Source of the DNA: Geotrypetes seraphini
Taxonomy: Eukaryota; Chordata; Amphibia; Gymnophiona; Dermophiidae
DNA length: 64,000 nt
Direction: 5' to 3'
NCBI RefSeq assembly: GCF_902459505.1
Contig: NC_047084.1
Coordinates: 311,565,963-311,629,962, forward strand
Positions 1-11,059 of this stretch are shown piece by piece (positions within the stretch are counted from its first letter, which is position 1; every line of letters starts with the position of its first letter). The position numbers were made by a program, and so were the translations under genes. Under the pieces are notes generated by a model. That model saw only the letters and a program-made list of their open reading frames with translations, had not been told where the DNA came from and did no database searches.

Positions 1-1146
1 CAAAAGAGAGCTCTCCTTGGGGCCTCCACTGGCTTCTCCAGGATTGGTTGTGTTACAGCACTGGGTGCCTCATGGTGCTATCTCTGCCATTTGGGGATAT
101 GATCCCAACTCCCTTTTGATCAGCCAAGGGCAACAGAGGCCATCGCCCATCCCTTCTGAAAAGTGTTAACCTATCTCTTAGGACTGACTGACCCATATTC
201 AACTGCTGTTCACCCACAGTGACTCCACCCAGGCCTTCAACTCAAGCTTCCTTGCTTACTGTGGTGTCCCTCCTACTCATCATGGCTTAGCTCCCTTATA
301 TCCTATAAGAGTGGGAAGCTCAAGACCAACGACGGGTATGGGCCCAATGCTCAAGCTCCTTGTATTCCAACTATGCACCAGCACTCACTCTATTCAAACA
401 TGATTAAGAAAAATTAAATTGATAAAATCCCACAGATACCTAAAATATTCCATGCTATGAAAAGAACAGATAATTGGAATTTCCTATACTATTTCCCTCC
501 CATAAATACCTATAATCCCATACAATAATCATATATGAAACAGCACATCTGTAATCACTATTTACACAAAATGATAAACTCTCAGATAAATCACAAATCA
601 AGCCAGAACTCCTTCCACCACCAGCAGCTGACACAGAATAAATAATTTCTCAGGCAAATCCCAAAATTTCACTTCAGCCAAAAATCCTTTTCACCAGCAG
701 CTGACACAGAATAAATAATTTCTCAGGCAAATCCCAAAATTTCACTTCAGCCAAAAATCCTTAACACACCTTAAACTTCATTACCAGTATCAATCAACTA
801 AATCCCAAATTTCATCAAGAATCTCATATCTTACTCAAATTCACCTCATCACCAGGAGCAGACAAAAAACCTCTATCCCGAACAAAGGCACCCTCCCAAA
901 TTTCAAATCTGACAGTTAGAATGTTCAAGCAGCTGATGCTGATCTCTGCACTAGGACAGCAAACCTGAGCAGGAAATCAGCAACAGAATACCAAAACTTC
1001 ACCAATATAAAAAAATACACAAACCAAACTTCTCAAAATAGCAAAAAACCCACAGGTCTTACATTCCAGATTTTCTTTACTTTAAAAAACGTTTAAACCC
1101 TGTTTTTCTCACTCAGGTAACTTCTAAACTTTTAATCCTGGTTACA
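1..1146. other. Unassigned AT-rich repeat-like region
   Basis: No convincing coding region. The first 400 bases are mixed composition and the rest is A/C-rich on the plus strand. The only clear structure is a local tandem duplication at 620-762. It may be part of an old retroelement, since a DIRS-type coding fragment follows directly, but I cannot assign a family. Confidence 0.4.
620..762. repeat. Two-copy tandem duplication, 73-bp period
   Basis: A 70-base segment beginning accagcagctgaca at 620-689 recurs almost unchanged at 693-762. The near identity suggests a recent local duplication inside older repeat DNA. Confidence 0.85.
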
Positions 1147-1473
1147 CTAGTAGGGAAGAGCAGAATTGCCTGAGGACGAGACCTTAGGAGGCACAGCAGA
1201 TGAGGCCTTCACGGAAAAGGGCGACTTGCTCGAGTCGAGGACTTGGCCGACGAGGCCGCCACTGAGGTCGAGGCCTTTTCTGCAGAACCATGGAACCAAA
1301 GAGCTGCTGGATCTGGACAGCTCCGGAGAGCTCTTTTTTTGAAGGGTGGCACAGCGCAGGCAGGATTCAGGACAATGTTCAGGTCCCAAGCACTTAATAC
1401 ACCAACGGTGCAGGTCAGTGAGTGAAATCACCCAGGTACACTGGCTACACCTTTTGAAGCCCTTAACAGGCAT
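1147..1473 (-). mobile_element. DIRS-type ORF1 N-terminal fragment (fossil)
   Basis: The minus strand encodes a short Cys/His-rich start (GFKRCSQC, CIKCLGPEH, CLRC) followed by a Ser-rich stretch. The same pattern opens the DIRS element near 32760 (GFKKCQRC, CLQCLGPEH, CTHC). This is therefore a small remnant of the gag-like first ORF of a related tyrosine-recombinase retroelement. No RT or recombinase part is attached here. It is an isolated fragment. Confidence 0.6.
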
Positions 1474-1620
1474 AAAGCTTCACATAAAGCTTGAACAATA
1501 TCCCATGCCATTGTCTCTGGGGTTGCAAAATCTACTGTCGCTGAGAAATTTAGCAATGTGCTATCCATAAAAAAAATATTTCAAAATGAAAAAAATAAGA
1601 AAAAGGTGTCCCCATGAACT

Positions 1621-1860
1621 AGGGTTACCAGATGTCCAGATTTACCCAGACATCTCTTTTTAGAGGTCTGTCCAGGCATCCAGATGGCTTTTCAAAACCC
1701 GGCAGTTTGCCCCGGGTTTCGAAAAGCGTTGAGCTCGAAGATGTGTCTGGAGGGCACTGCACATAGACTGATGTGAGCAGTGACCCTCCAGACGTGGTCC
1801 TGAAGAAGGTTTGTGTGGATCCAGGGTTGGGGAGCATAATGGAGCTCCTTAGAACCAATC
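1621..1860 (+). mobile_element. Fragment of 'agggttaccagatgtcc' DNA-transposon repeat
   Basis: The opening agggttaccagatgtccag matches the terminal sequence of the repeats at 23066-23372 and 53140-53510. The distal end is not recognisable, so this copy is truncated or decayed. The type is probably a non-autonomous DNA transposon. Confidence 0.45.
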
Positions 1861-2097
1861 TCCATAGGAAAGCTTAGCAAAGAACTGCAAAGCAAAACCC
1901 AAGTGCTGGAACAATTTACTCACTGCTACATTAAAGGGACAATGACAGAGAAAATGATCCATAATCTCAACTGTACCCAAACACTCCTCACATGAACATA
2001 CTCTATCAAGTAATGAGCAATATTTTAGGTTAGCATGAACATAGAGCTTCCCCTGAAGAGCCAGCTATGCAACATTAAAATACTTTGGTGTTATCAT
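1861..2097. other. Unassigned spacer before LINE copy 1
   Basis: A/T-rich sequence without a supported gene or a recognised repeat. No U2 snRNA 5' half precedes LINE copy 1 here, unlike copy 2. Confidence 0.4.
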
Positions 2098-2201
2098 GTA
2101 CTGGCTTCTGCTTAACCCCCAGTATGCTTGCTTGCTTGCTTAGCTGGTTCGAGAAGAGGATCGTGTCGTAGTGGTTGTTCCTATCTGGAGCGGAGGGGGT
2201 T

Positions 2202-4526
2202 ATGGCGGTCAATCGGATGCGCCGGAATGCTGCGTGCTTTGAGATGAGAGGAGATTTGACCATGGAGCGGTTGTTGTTCAGTCGTTTGGTGCTGCAGAAG
2301 GAGCTTGGGTTTGAACCTCGTCAGCTGGATTATCTTTTTTCTTTTCCTGGTGGAAAGAAGTTTGAAGTTGTCTTCACAATATTTCAAGACTTGTGTGGCA
2401 AGGTTTAGGAGTAAGCCAGAGAGAAAGGTATTGAAGAACTTTGTTTTTATGCCTTTAACTCGCCCTGAGCAAAGGGTGGTGACTGTTCTCATGTATAGTG
2501 AACTTGTGCGTTATGACGATGTGGCTACCTGGCTGCGACAGTTCTGTCAAGTTATTCATGGTTCTGATGTCCGAGATGAAGATTGTCACCAGCGGGGTCA
2601 GGGCAATGGGTCCCGAGCCGCTGGGACACAGAAATTTTGGCTCTTGTGTGCTGCGGCTGGCGACACAAGGATAAATAAGTCCGAATTAGCACAAAAAGGA
2701 AAAACACACTGCAAACAGGTAAGAAAACCAAAATCTGGACTGGATTTAATGTGAAATATTCAAAAACAAAATAGTTGCTTCACTCTCCAGCTGGAATATC
2801 AGTTCTCAAAACAAAGTTATCACAAACTAAACTTGGAAATGACCATTAATAGGAAAGTCTTGTAAAGTTCAAAAGAGGCAAATTCATTAGGCTTATAATC
2901 TCTCCCACCAGAGAGTTCCAAAAAAAAACAAAAAAAACCCCAAAAACCACAGCCAAAACAGAAAAGAGGAAAACAAACTCCAAAATCTTTATCCTGAACT
3001 CTCCACGTCCAAAAGGAGTTCTTTTCTGTTAAGACAGAATTCCACACAGTAAAGTGTGCAGGAAAAAGGAAATAGGTGCAGCGCAAGTCCTTATTTTCCT
3101 CCTAAGCAGACTTATCTTAGACCAGTGCTACGGCACTGATTTCTTCCAGCATCTGATGTGCTGGGCAAGGTGGTGTGCATCACGTGATGAAGTTTTGCCA
3201 AATATTGGCCCGCTATCCCACCACATATAACATGAGGCTAACCCCACACACCTTGACTACAAAAACAGTCTGACCTGCTCAAACAATAAGCCTTCCAGGA
3301 AAACCTGGACACTTGTAATTCACAGTGAAACAAAACAGTTGCAATGCAAACAAAAATAGTCCATTCAGCAACCACCCGGATATTTATAATCCACAGTTTA
3401 GAGGCTTTAAACACTTGCCACTGTCACTGGCTCCGGCTCCAAATCCAGTTCCATACCCTGGACTTCTTCCAAAGGGCCTAACGGTGATTCTTCTCCAGCC
3501 TCAACCAGTTCCATGGATTCAGGAACTGAACAGCTAGGCAGAGCTCCCAGCCCTGAGCCTTGCGACTGCTTCGCTTGCCTCCAGCTCTCCTTCTCCCCCT
3601 CTAGCCAAGCAGACCTAAGGTTTAGCAGTTGGGGACCATGCCCCAAACGCTCGGGTGTGCCGGATATCCTGATTTTCCTTCCCTGACTAAGTGGGGGAAG
3701 GGAAACCTGCAGTTTGGCACTAGCACTCCCTCTGCTGGACCCAGGAGTAATGGCAGGCAAAAGGTTACCTTGGGGATTTAGCTGAACAGCTTGTAAACCA
3801 TCTGCTCTGGCAATGGGCTTTATGCTAGGGACAGTCCTAGCAGGCACACCTTGCACATCACAAGATGGAATAAAGAGTGGGGCAAGAAAGTTCCAAGTGC
3901 AATTACGGTATGATCAGGAAGCAAAGGACTGGTTTCATATTTCGTGTCGGATCCAAATTGGTGTCTGTCAGGGACATGTGTTTTATGTTGGCCAGCCCAA
4001 GGTGGAGGAGTGGTGTGGTGGAGAAGGACATTTTGCTAGAGACTGTGACCAGGACTATTGTGGTAATTGCGGTACTGTTGGGCATTCATTGCTCGATTGT
4101 ACATTGGAGAGGAAATGTAATTTGTGTAGGGAAATTGGGCATGTCTTTAAAAATTGCCTGTATTCCTATGCTAATCGGGCTAGGCAGAGTAGGGAGCCGC
4201 CCTGGAAGAGCCCTTTGAAGGATTCTGTTGATTCAGTGCTTAAAGAAGGGGAGACACAGCTCTCAGCTGCTCCTGGAGAGAGGGTGGTGATTGGCGTGGC
4301 CTTGCAGCAGCCGGTGCAAGCTGGGTCTTGTGCGTTGAATGGAGAGGAGATGGTAGTGACCACAAGTAGTGTGGTGGTGGTGGGTCGGGAGGAGGGGGAG
4401 GGGAATGGGGTAGTGGTGCAGTTGGATCAGACGGGTGGTATGCTGCCTGTGCAGGACCCTCCTGAGGAGAGCCAACATAGTGTTGGTGATCCGTTACAGG
4501 AGCTGCTGGAGATACCATCAGATTAG
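2202..4526 (+). pseudogene. LINE copy 1 ORF1 (zinc-knuckle RNA-binding protein), broken
   Basis: ORF1 starts at the ATG of MAVNRMRRN (2202) and ends LLEIPSD at 4526. The C-terminal half carries tandem CCHC knuckles of form C-X2-C-X4-H-X4-C: CGNCGTVGHSLLDC and CNLCREIGHVFKNC. A knuckle before them has lost its first cysteine pair (copy 2 keeps CRRCGGEGHFARDC). A basic stretch (ANRARQSREP) and an acidic, Gly/Val-rich tail follow. Tx1-type ORF1 proteins bind nucleic acid in the retrotransposition particle. The frame breaks near 2400 and is split by the 1.3-kb insert at 2583-3862. Confidence 0.8.
2583..3862. mobile_element. LTR-like insertion in LINE copy 1 (fossil)
   Basis: Copy 2 is continuous at this point, so about 1.28 kb was inserted here. 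The insert begins TGTCAC, carries no coding region, and is flanked by a short direct repeat (aagat). This fits a solitary LTR of an LTR-retroelement. Its composition resembles the insert at 34957-35974, which begins TGTCAG. No internal viral genes are present. The family is not identified. Confidence 0.5.
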
Positions 4527-4800
4527 TCGATAGACATTGGGACGCCTGACAGTGGGAGTAGGGCTGACTCGCAGGAGAATTTTGGGGTTTCCCCGATGGA
4601 TTCTTCTGCTTGTCATAAGCGGAAGGAGGTGGATGAGGGACCTCAAGTCATTTCTGATAATTCTAAACAGGCCTTTTTGGAACCTACTGCTGCGTGTCAA
4701 TTTCAGGCCCTGACTGGAATGGATGTGGAAGGGAGGGAAAGGGTTAAGAAAAAGAAGAAATGAGGGCTGGTAGTTTTATGAGTGTGGTGAGGTTGGTTTT

Positions 4801-7800
4801 CTTTCTTTGATACTTCAAGACTGTTCTTTGAATGTTATAAGTATTAAAGATAAAAATAGATGTGGGAAGGTGCTGCAATATTTGCAGGATACAGGGTGTG
4901 ATCTTTGTTTCTTGCAGGAGTTTGGGCTCCTGGCCTCTGTTATGGACCAAGAGATGGTGGCCAGATGGGGTCAGGGATTGTCTGTGTGGTCTGGGGATAA
5001 TGGTACCAAGTGTTCTGGAGTGGGGATAGTGACACAATCGACAGTTTGTTGTGGAAAGAACATTTGAGTGTGTGAAGGGGAGGGTCTTGTGTGTGGATGG
5101 AAGTTGGAGGACTACAGCGGTGAGATTGCTGACCGTCTATGGCCCTACTAGTGTGCATGACCGGTTGGAAGTTTTTGAGAGGATTGAACAGTTGTTGCTT
5201 ACGCACAGGGTGGTGGTGATGGCTGGGGATTTTAATGCAGTGCTGGCTAAAGAAGAGGGGGTATTCTGGGCACTGGGGGGACTGGATAGTAGTTCACAAA
5301 AGTTGCAGGATCTTGTAGGGGATGTGGGGTTAGTGGACGTGTTTAAACACCTCTGTCCCTCGGCTCCAGGCTTCACGTGGTTTAGTGAAGGTAGGGGTGT
5401 GGGGTCAAGGATCGATTATGTGTTTGTGTCTCCTTTAGTACGGCCTAAACGGGCAGGGCTGACACCGGTGTAGTTTTCTGATCATCAGTTGTTGACTGTG
5501 GATTTGGACGAGGTTGGTAGAGGTGGTGGAAACTGAATGTGAGTATATTGAAAGATAAGAGGGTGTGGGATCAGTATGAGCGGCGGTTTCGGGACTGGTG
5601 TACCCTGCAGGACCTTTTTCCTACTTTAGGGGACTGGTGGGAGGATGTGAAGTTGAAATCAGGGGTTTTTTTTCAGCGTCAAAGTAGATTGAAGGTTTGG
5701 AGGGAAAGGAGGGCGATGGAAAAGGATGAAGCCACTTTGCAACAGTTATATGGGTTAATGGCGGCAGGATTGGGGTGCAGAAAGAAGTTGGGGAGGTTAA
5801 ACAACGGTTGAGGGACAGGTATGAGGAGAGGTGTCTGTGATGTTCAGGGCTCGGGTGCAGTATATTGAGGAGCACGAACGATGCACTCTATATTTTTTTC
5901 GTAAGGTGAGGGAGAGAACATCTCTTGTTTCTGGATTGTTGGATGATAAGGGGGTGGAACAATGGGGGAGGGGGGAACTTCAGACAATTGCGTTGCGGTT
6001 TTTTTCTAATCTGTATGCGTGTAGGGATTGGGAGATGGGGGTGGCTCAGGAGTATTTGGGGTATTTGGATGGGGAGCTTCGGCAGGAGGAGGGTGAGCAC
6101 TTGGGAAGGGAGTTGGAGGAGGAGGAATTTGACCGAGCGTTGCAATCCTTGAATGGAGGTAAAGTCCCTGGTTTGGATGGTCTGCCAGTGGAGTTTTATA
6201 GGGAGTTTTGGCCTCTTTTGCGAGGGGTGTTGTTGGCTGTGTTTAGGGAGAGCTTGGCTGGTGGGCAGTTACCGCCCTCTTTCAAGAAGGGTTTAATTGT
6301 GTTGATTAAAAAGAAGGGTGATTTGTGGAGAATGGAAAACTGGCGCCCAATTACCCTTCTGAACACGGATTATAAGCTACTGGCTAAGTGTTTGTTTTTT
6401 CGCCCTCAGGGGGTGGTGGGTAGGCTTGTAGGGCCAGCTCAGATTTGTGGTATTCCAGGCTGTCAGATATTGGACAACCAGGCCTTGGTTAGGGATGTTC
6501 TCCTGTATTGTGAGGAACGCTCGCAGCCGGTCTGTGTTGTGTCTCTTGACCAGGAGAAGGCATATGATAGGGTTAATAGGGATTTTCTTTGGGCAGTATG
6601 GTTGGGCCATTCCTTTATTGGGTGGATGAAGACCTTACTGTTAGGAGTTCATAGTCAGATTTTGGTGAATGGGTTTGTCTCAGCGCAGTTTGGGGTTGAG
6701 TCGGGGGTGAGGCAGGGTTGTCCTCTTTCCCCCTTGTTGTATGTATTGGCTATAGAGCCATTTGCAGCTGCTATTCGGAAGAAGCGGCGGATACGGGGAG
6801 TACCTCTTCCGGGGGGAGGGGGTTTGGAGGCCCGTATTATGTTATATATGGATGATATTACTATTTTTGCCGTGATAATGATTTTTTGAAGTGGATGGGG
6901 TGGTATTGCAGTAGATTTGCCAAGGCTTCCTCGTCCAAGATAAATATGGGGAAGAGTGAGTGTTTTTACTTGAACTGGAGGAGTGGGTTGGTGGATTGGG
7001 GCTTGAGGGTGGTTCCAGAGGGGATTCGGGTCTTGGGGTTGTTTTTTTGGAAATCTATGATTAGCCTGAATTGGCAGCAGGCTGTGGAGCGCCTACAAGG
7101 CAAGATTCGATTATGGCAGTCCAGGAAGTTGACTTTGTCAGGGCGCATCTTGGTTGTCAAGAATGAGCTGTTGCCTTCTGTGCAGCATATAGCCCCAGTT
7201 TTTCCTATTGGAAAGGTATATCTTCGAGTGTTGAAGCGTTTGATGTTTTGTTTTGTCTGGGGGGCGATGATGGAGCGCCTTAAACGGGAGGTGATGTGTA
7301 GCCCTCCGGAGTGGGTGGGGAGGGGTGTGCCTGATTTGGAATTTAAATTCATGGGTATGTTTGTGTCTGTATGTGTGAGAGCGGCGATGAAGGGTAAGCG
7401 TGAGGACAGGTTGTGGACCTTCTTTGCGAGGTTGTACCTCCAGAGGTTTGGGTGTCTTCAGTGGGGACTACAGTGGCAGCATACTGTTCCGCATGCAGAT
7501 TCTTGCCCTTATGTGTATCAGGTAGATTTGCTTTGGGGGATCTGCCTTTGGCTGGCTTATCGGCGAAGGGGATAGAAATGGCTCTTTTGACAGGTAAATT
7601 GAAATTGTCCCCGATTAGGAAATTGAATGAGGCTGCTTTCAGAAAGGTGTGGAAGAAGGTCAATGCAAAATACCTTTTGAATGAGCAAAAGGACCTTGCC
7701 TGGAATGCTGTTCATGCGTGTCTATTGACAAGGACATTTTTATTCAAGCGGAGATTGGTTCCCATGATGGAGTGTGTAAGGGAAGGATGTGGGGATGAGG

Positions 7801-8154
7801 AGTCCCTGCTCATCTCTTTTGGCACTGTGGTGTTGCACAAGATGTGTGGCAGAAGACAGCTTCATGGAGAAGAGCATTGAATCCAGATGTCGTGTTGTCA
7901 GCAGAAGGGGTGCTGTGGGGCCAATTTGCCTCTCGGAGGTCAGAGCAAAGTCTCTGGATTGGTGTTAACTGTTTGAAGGATGCCTTGTGGAGGGCGCGGT
8001 GCCTGAAGCTGTGGATACAATGGATACTGCCATGATTTGTCAGCTCGGGAGACGTCTTCTGCTTGCATATGTGGTGCGTGAAGGACAAAGCTTCTCTATG
8101 GCAGCAGCATATGCTGTTTGGCGTTGGCCTTTACTGCAGGCGTGGACTAGCTAA
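4801..8154 (+). pseudogene. LINE copy 1 ORF2 (endonuclease + reverse transcriptase), broken
   Basis: The N-terminal APE-type endonuclease shows LNVISI, CFLQE, GDFN (near 5230) and SRIDYVFVS, then SDH near 5480. The reverse transcriptase shows WRPITLLNTDYKLLAK, VVSLDQEKAYDRVN, GVRQGCPLSPLLY and YMDD (near 6850). The C-terminal region ends AWTS at a TAA (8152). The catalytic motifs are intact, but the reading frame shifts at about five places (near 5055, 5480-5540, 5815, 6885 and 7530). The sequence is L1-superfamily, Tx1-like. Confidence 0.85.
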
Positions 8155-8363
8155 TTGACTGGGAATGATTGTGGTTCCATGGGGCTTCTCCTATCCCCTT
8201 TGCCGATTGGTTTGCTGAGTACTAGGGTGGGGTTAGGCTTAGCTGTTTGACAGAGGATTTCGGGATTGTTTGTTAGTGGGGTTAGTGTGCATTGATTTTA
8301 TATTGGCTTGGGATGTTTTTTTTGTATTTCTGTATATTGGTGTTGGCAATAAACTTTTCTAGA

Positions 8364-8516
8364 AAGTATCTGTTCTTATCAGTTTAATATCTGGTATGTT
8401 CTCTATCCGGGGACCTTATATAAAATGGATTTTTGGGACAGGGAGATGGAATTGGAGTTTGCTTCATCTGCTCCACGCATTGATCTGGTATTGCAGTGCT
8501 TCCAGGTATGGTGCAC
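8364..8516 (+). pseudogene. RNU2: U2 snRNA, 3' part (from nt ~35), downstream of LINE copy 1
   Basis: The sequence from gtatctgttcttatcag to ggtgcac follows vertebrate U2 snRNA from about nucleotide 35 to the 3' end. It includes the Sm-site region (ggatttttggg) and the loop IV region (cgcattgatctggtattgcag). Several C-to-T and G-to-A changes show decay. The 5' third is missing because the LINE lies there, so no U2 RNA can be made from this copy. Confidence 0.9.
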
Positions 8517-8540
8517 TTCTGCCTGTGGAAGATAGGAAGA

Positions 8541-8556
8541 GTTGAAAAACAAACAG
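8541..8556 (+). promoter_or_regulatory. snRNA 3' box-like element
   Basis: gttgaaaaacaaacaga lies about 25 bases after the U2 end. It fits the vertebrate snRNA 3'-box pattern GTTTN(0-3)AAARNNAGA, which directs Integrator-dependent 3' end formation. A matching element follows the second U2 copy (20444-20456). Confidence 0.6.
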
Positions 8557-8761
8557 AGCTGTTTTCTAGCATGTGCGGTTTTTGTTTTCTGCTCTCATTT
8601 CTTATTTTTCTCAGGCAGGGCACCACATTTTCTTTTCATATTCTTTCTTCTTTTTCGTTCAGTCCCCGCCGTGTTCTTTTCTCTCCTGTTTTTCTAGCAG
8701 GCGTGTGCTTATCCCCCATCTAGAAGTTTTTGATTTTGGGTTGTTTTTTTTTTAATCTTTA

Positions 8762-8815
8762 ATTCCCAACTAGCTGGGATTCGAACCCAGGACCTCTGGG
8801 TCCATCTGCTTGGCA
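8762..8815 (-). other. tRNA-like T-arm segment (B-box)
   Basis: On the minus strand ctggg-TTCGAAT-cccag forms a perfect 5-bp T-stem with a 7-base loop, as in tRNA genes. An acceptor-like ctagttggga follows. No matching 5' acceptor or D-arm is found, so this is a tRNA fragment or a tRNA-derived SINE piece. Confidence 0.45.
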
Positions 8816-9013
8816 CAATTTTGCACACTTTTTCTACCCGTAGCAGGCAGATGTGAGCAAATATTTTTCTTTTCTTTTTTAAAGCTGGCTTAGGAGGGTG
8901 GAAAAAAAGCATCACTTGTCCACCTCCCATCTCCCTCGCTGTGGCAGTTTCCGCTTCTCTCCAGGGCCTTCGGAGGTGCTATGGTGTTGCCCCTAGGCCA
9001 CGGAGGCTTTCTC

Positions 9014-9021
9014 ATGCAGAT
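9014..9021 (+). promoter_or_regulatory. U2 distal sequence element, octamer-like
   Basis: ATGCAGAT differs by one base from the octamer ATGCAAAT. It lies about 220 bases upstream of the U2 start at 9237, the usual distance of the snRNA-gene enhancer bound by Oct-1. Confidence 0.55.
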
Positions 9022-9177
9022 GAGGCCCGGCTGCAGAGTTTCTCTCGCAAACGTCGCTAAGGTGTAGGCCCACTCGGGAAGGTCTTTCTTTTTGTTCAGT
9101 CGTCGCTCTAAAAATGGGCCCAGCGGTGCCAGCTCAATCTACCTGTGATGCCGCCGCCACTCTGGACTACTGGCTTT

Positions 9178-9197
9178 TCACCCCGAGCAGCCAAGGA
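9178..9197 (+). promoter_or_regulatory. U2 proximal sequence element, candidate
   Basis: The stretch beginning tcaccccgagcag lies at about -60 to -40 from the U2 start. It resembles the core of the vertebrate U2 PSE (CACCGCGA). This is where SNAPc would bind. The match is partial, and position is the main support. Confidence 0.4.
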
Positions 9198-9236
9198 GAG
9201 GGAGGAGAGCAGATCGGCAGAGCAAGAAGCCCTGCC

Positions 9237-9269
9237 ATCGCTTCTCAGCCTTTTGACTAAGATCAAGTG
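9237..9269 (+). pseudogene. RNU2: U2 snRNA, 5' part (nt 1-33), upstream of LINE copy 2
   Basis: atcgcttctcagccttttga and the following bases match U2 nucleotides 1-33, with two G-to-A changes. The U2 match stops exactly after aagatcaagtg, where LINE copy 2 begins. The missing rest of U2 reappears after that LINE at 20269. Confidence 0.92.
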
Positions 9270-9381
9270 ACCCATGGGGGGAGGAATGCTGGCTTCGGCC
9301 TAATCCCCAGTATGCTTGGTTAGCTGGTTCGAATGGAGGATTGTGCAGTGGTGGTCGTCCCTATCTGGAGCGGAGGGTGTT

Positions 9382-10414
9382 ATGGCGGTCAATCGGATGC
9401 GCCGGAATGCTGCGTGCTTTGAGATGAGAGGAGATTTGACCATGGAGTGGTGGTTGTTCAGTCGTTTGGTGCTGCAGAAAGAGCTTGGGTTTGAACCTCG
9501 TCATCTGGACTATCTTTTTGCTTTTTCTGGCGGAAAGAAGTTTGAAGTTGTCTTCACCACATTTCAAGCGTTGGAGAATTGTGTGGTGAGGTTGAGAAGT
9601 CTGACAGAGAGCAAGGTGTTGAAAAACTGTTTTTACACTTTTGACTCGCCCTGAGCAAAGGTGGTGACTGTTATCATGTATAGTGAACTTGTGCGTTATG
9701 AGGATGTGGTTACTTGGCTGCGCCAGTATTGTCAAGTTATTCATGGTTCTGATGTCTGAAATGAAGATGGAGTAAAGAGTAGGGCACGAAAGTAATTACG
9801 GTATGACCAAGAGGCGAAGGACAGGTTTCATATTCCATGTCGGATCCAGATTGGTGCCTGCCAGAAACACGTGTTTTATGTTGGCCAGCCCAAGACTTGT
9901 AGGAGGTGTGGTGGGGAAGGACATTTTGCTAGAGATTGTGATCAGGACTATTGTGGTAATTGCGGTAATATTGAGCATTCATCGCTCGATTGTACAGTGG
10001 AGACGAAATGTAATTTGTGTAGGGAAATTGGGCATGTCTTTAAAAATTGCCCTTATTCCTATGCTAATCGGGCCAGGCAGAGTAGGGAGCCAGCCTGGAA
10101 GAGTCCTATGAAGGATCCCGTTGATGCTATGTTTGAAGAAGGGGAGGCACAGCTCTCGGCTGCTCCTGGAGATGGGGCAGTGATTGGCGTGGCCTTGCCG
10201 CAGCCTGGTCAATCAGTGTCCAGTGCGTTGAATGGAGAGGACTCAGTGGTGGCCACAAGTAGCGTGGCATTTTTTGGTCAGGAGGTTGGGAATGGGGAAG
10301 TTGTGCAGTTGGATCAGACGGGTGGTATGCATCCTGTGCAGGAACGTCCTGAGGGGGGAGCAACATAGTGTTGTTGATCCCTTGCAGGAGCTTCTGGAGA
10401 TACCATCTGATTGA
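9382..10414 (+). pseudogene. LINE copy 2 ORF1 (three zinc knuckles), broken
   Basis: Starts MAVNRMRRNAACFEMRGD as in copy 1. It has three complete CCHC knuckles: CRRCGGEGHFARDC, CGNCGNIEHSSLDC (GH replaced by EH) and CNLCREIGHVFKNC. The tail reaches LLEIPSD in another frame near 10410. No 1.3-kb insert is present here, which defines the insertion in copy 1. At least two frameshifts occur (near 9650-9790 and near 10360). Confidence 0.8.
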
Positions 10415-10637
10415 TCGATAAACATTGGGACACCTGACAGTGGGAGTGGGGCAGACTCGCAGGAGGACTCTGGGGTTTCCCTAATGGATTCTGCTGCTTG
10501 TCATAAGCGGAAGGAGGTGGAAGAGGGACCCCTGGTTGTTACTGATAGTTCTAAACAGGCCTTTTTTGGAACCTACTGCAGTTTGTCAATTTCAGGCTCT
10601 GTCTGGAATGGGTGTGCAGTGGCGTACCTAGGGTAAC

Positions 10638-10945
10638 ATAGAAACATAGAAATAGATGGCAGATAAGGGCCATGGCCCATCTAATCTGCCCACCCTAATG
10701 TCCCTCCCCTATGTTTGCCCTGTGAATATATCCCATGTGCCGATCCCATTTGGCCTTAAAATCAGGCACGTTGCTGGCCTCAATCACCTGTAGTGGAAGA
10801 CTATTCCAGCGATCAACCACTCTTTCAGTGAAAAATAATTTCCTGGTGTCACCTCGTAGTTTCCCGCCCCTGATTTTCCACGGATGCCCTCTTGTTGTCT
10901 TGGGACCCTTGAAAAAGAAGATATCTTCCTCCGCCTCAATGCGGG
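10638..10945 (-). mobile_element. CR1-type LINE 3' fragment
   Basis: On the minus strand this encodes the C-terminal LINE motif WNSLPLQVIEASNVPDFKAKWDRH and ends in the ctatgtttctatg tail. It interrupts the hAT terminal sequence gcgtacctaggg/tatgtggcaccc. A short gggta repeat at both sides fits a small target duplication. Related fragments lie at 23983-24700 and 37373-40807. Confidence 0.75.
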
Positions 10946-11059
10946 TATGTGGCACCCATGGCCCATCATTTTTTGACACCCCCCCATGTAAAAATATTTT
11001 TTTTGCAATAACCATGAAACGGAATAAATGGTCAGAATAGAAACAGGCAGTGAAAATTT

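Larger units (their letters stand above)
2098..8363 (+). mobile_element. Tx1-clade LINE, Keno-like (U2-targeted), copy 1
   Basis: This is a two-ORF non-LTR retrotransposon ending in caataaacttttctag directly before U2 snRNA sequence. Comparison with copy 2 shows it lacks roughly 25 bases of the 5' end. It also contains an LTR-like insertion at about 2583-3862. Without that insert the element is about 5.0 kb. ORF1 has zinc knuckles and ORF2 has endonuclease and reverse transcriptase. In the Tx1 clade, Keno elements are known to insert into U2 snRNA genes, and the 3' junction here fits that. Both ORFs are broken by several frameshifts, so it is dead. Confidence 0.85.
8517..9236 (+). other. U2 repeat-unit spacer
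   Basis: This 720-base segment runs from the end of one U2 sequence to the start of the next. Its first part (pyrimidine-rich, ending near 8750 with atcccccatctagaag) is repeated after the second U2 copy at 20420-20630. With U2 itself the unit would be about 0.9 kb, similar in scale to the tandem U2 units known in Xenopus. It contains a tRNA-like B-box segment and the promoter elements listed separately. Confidence 0.7.

Noticed and set aside
8762-8815. Complete tRNA gene
   Set aside because: Only the T-arm and part of the acceptor can be formed. The D-arm and 5' acceptor are missing.
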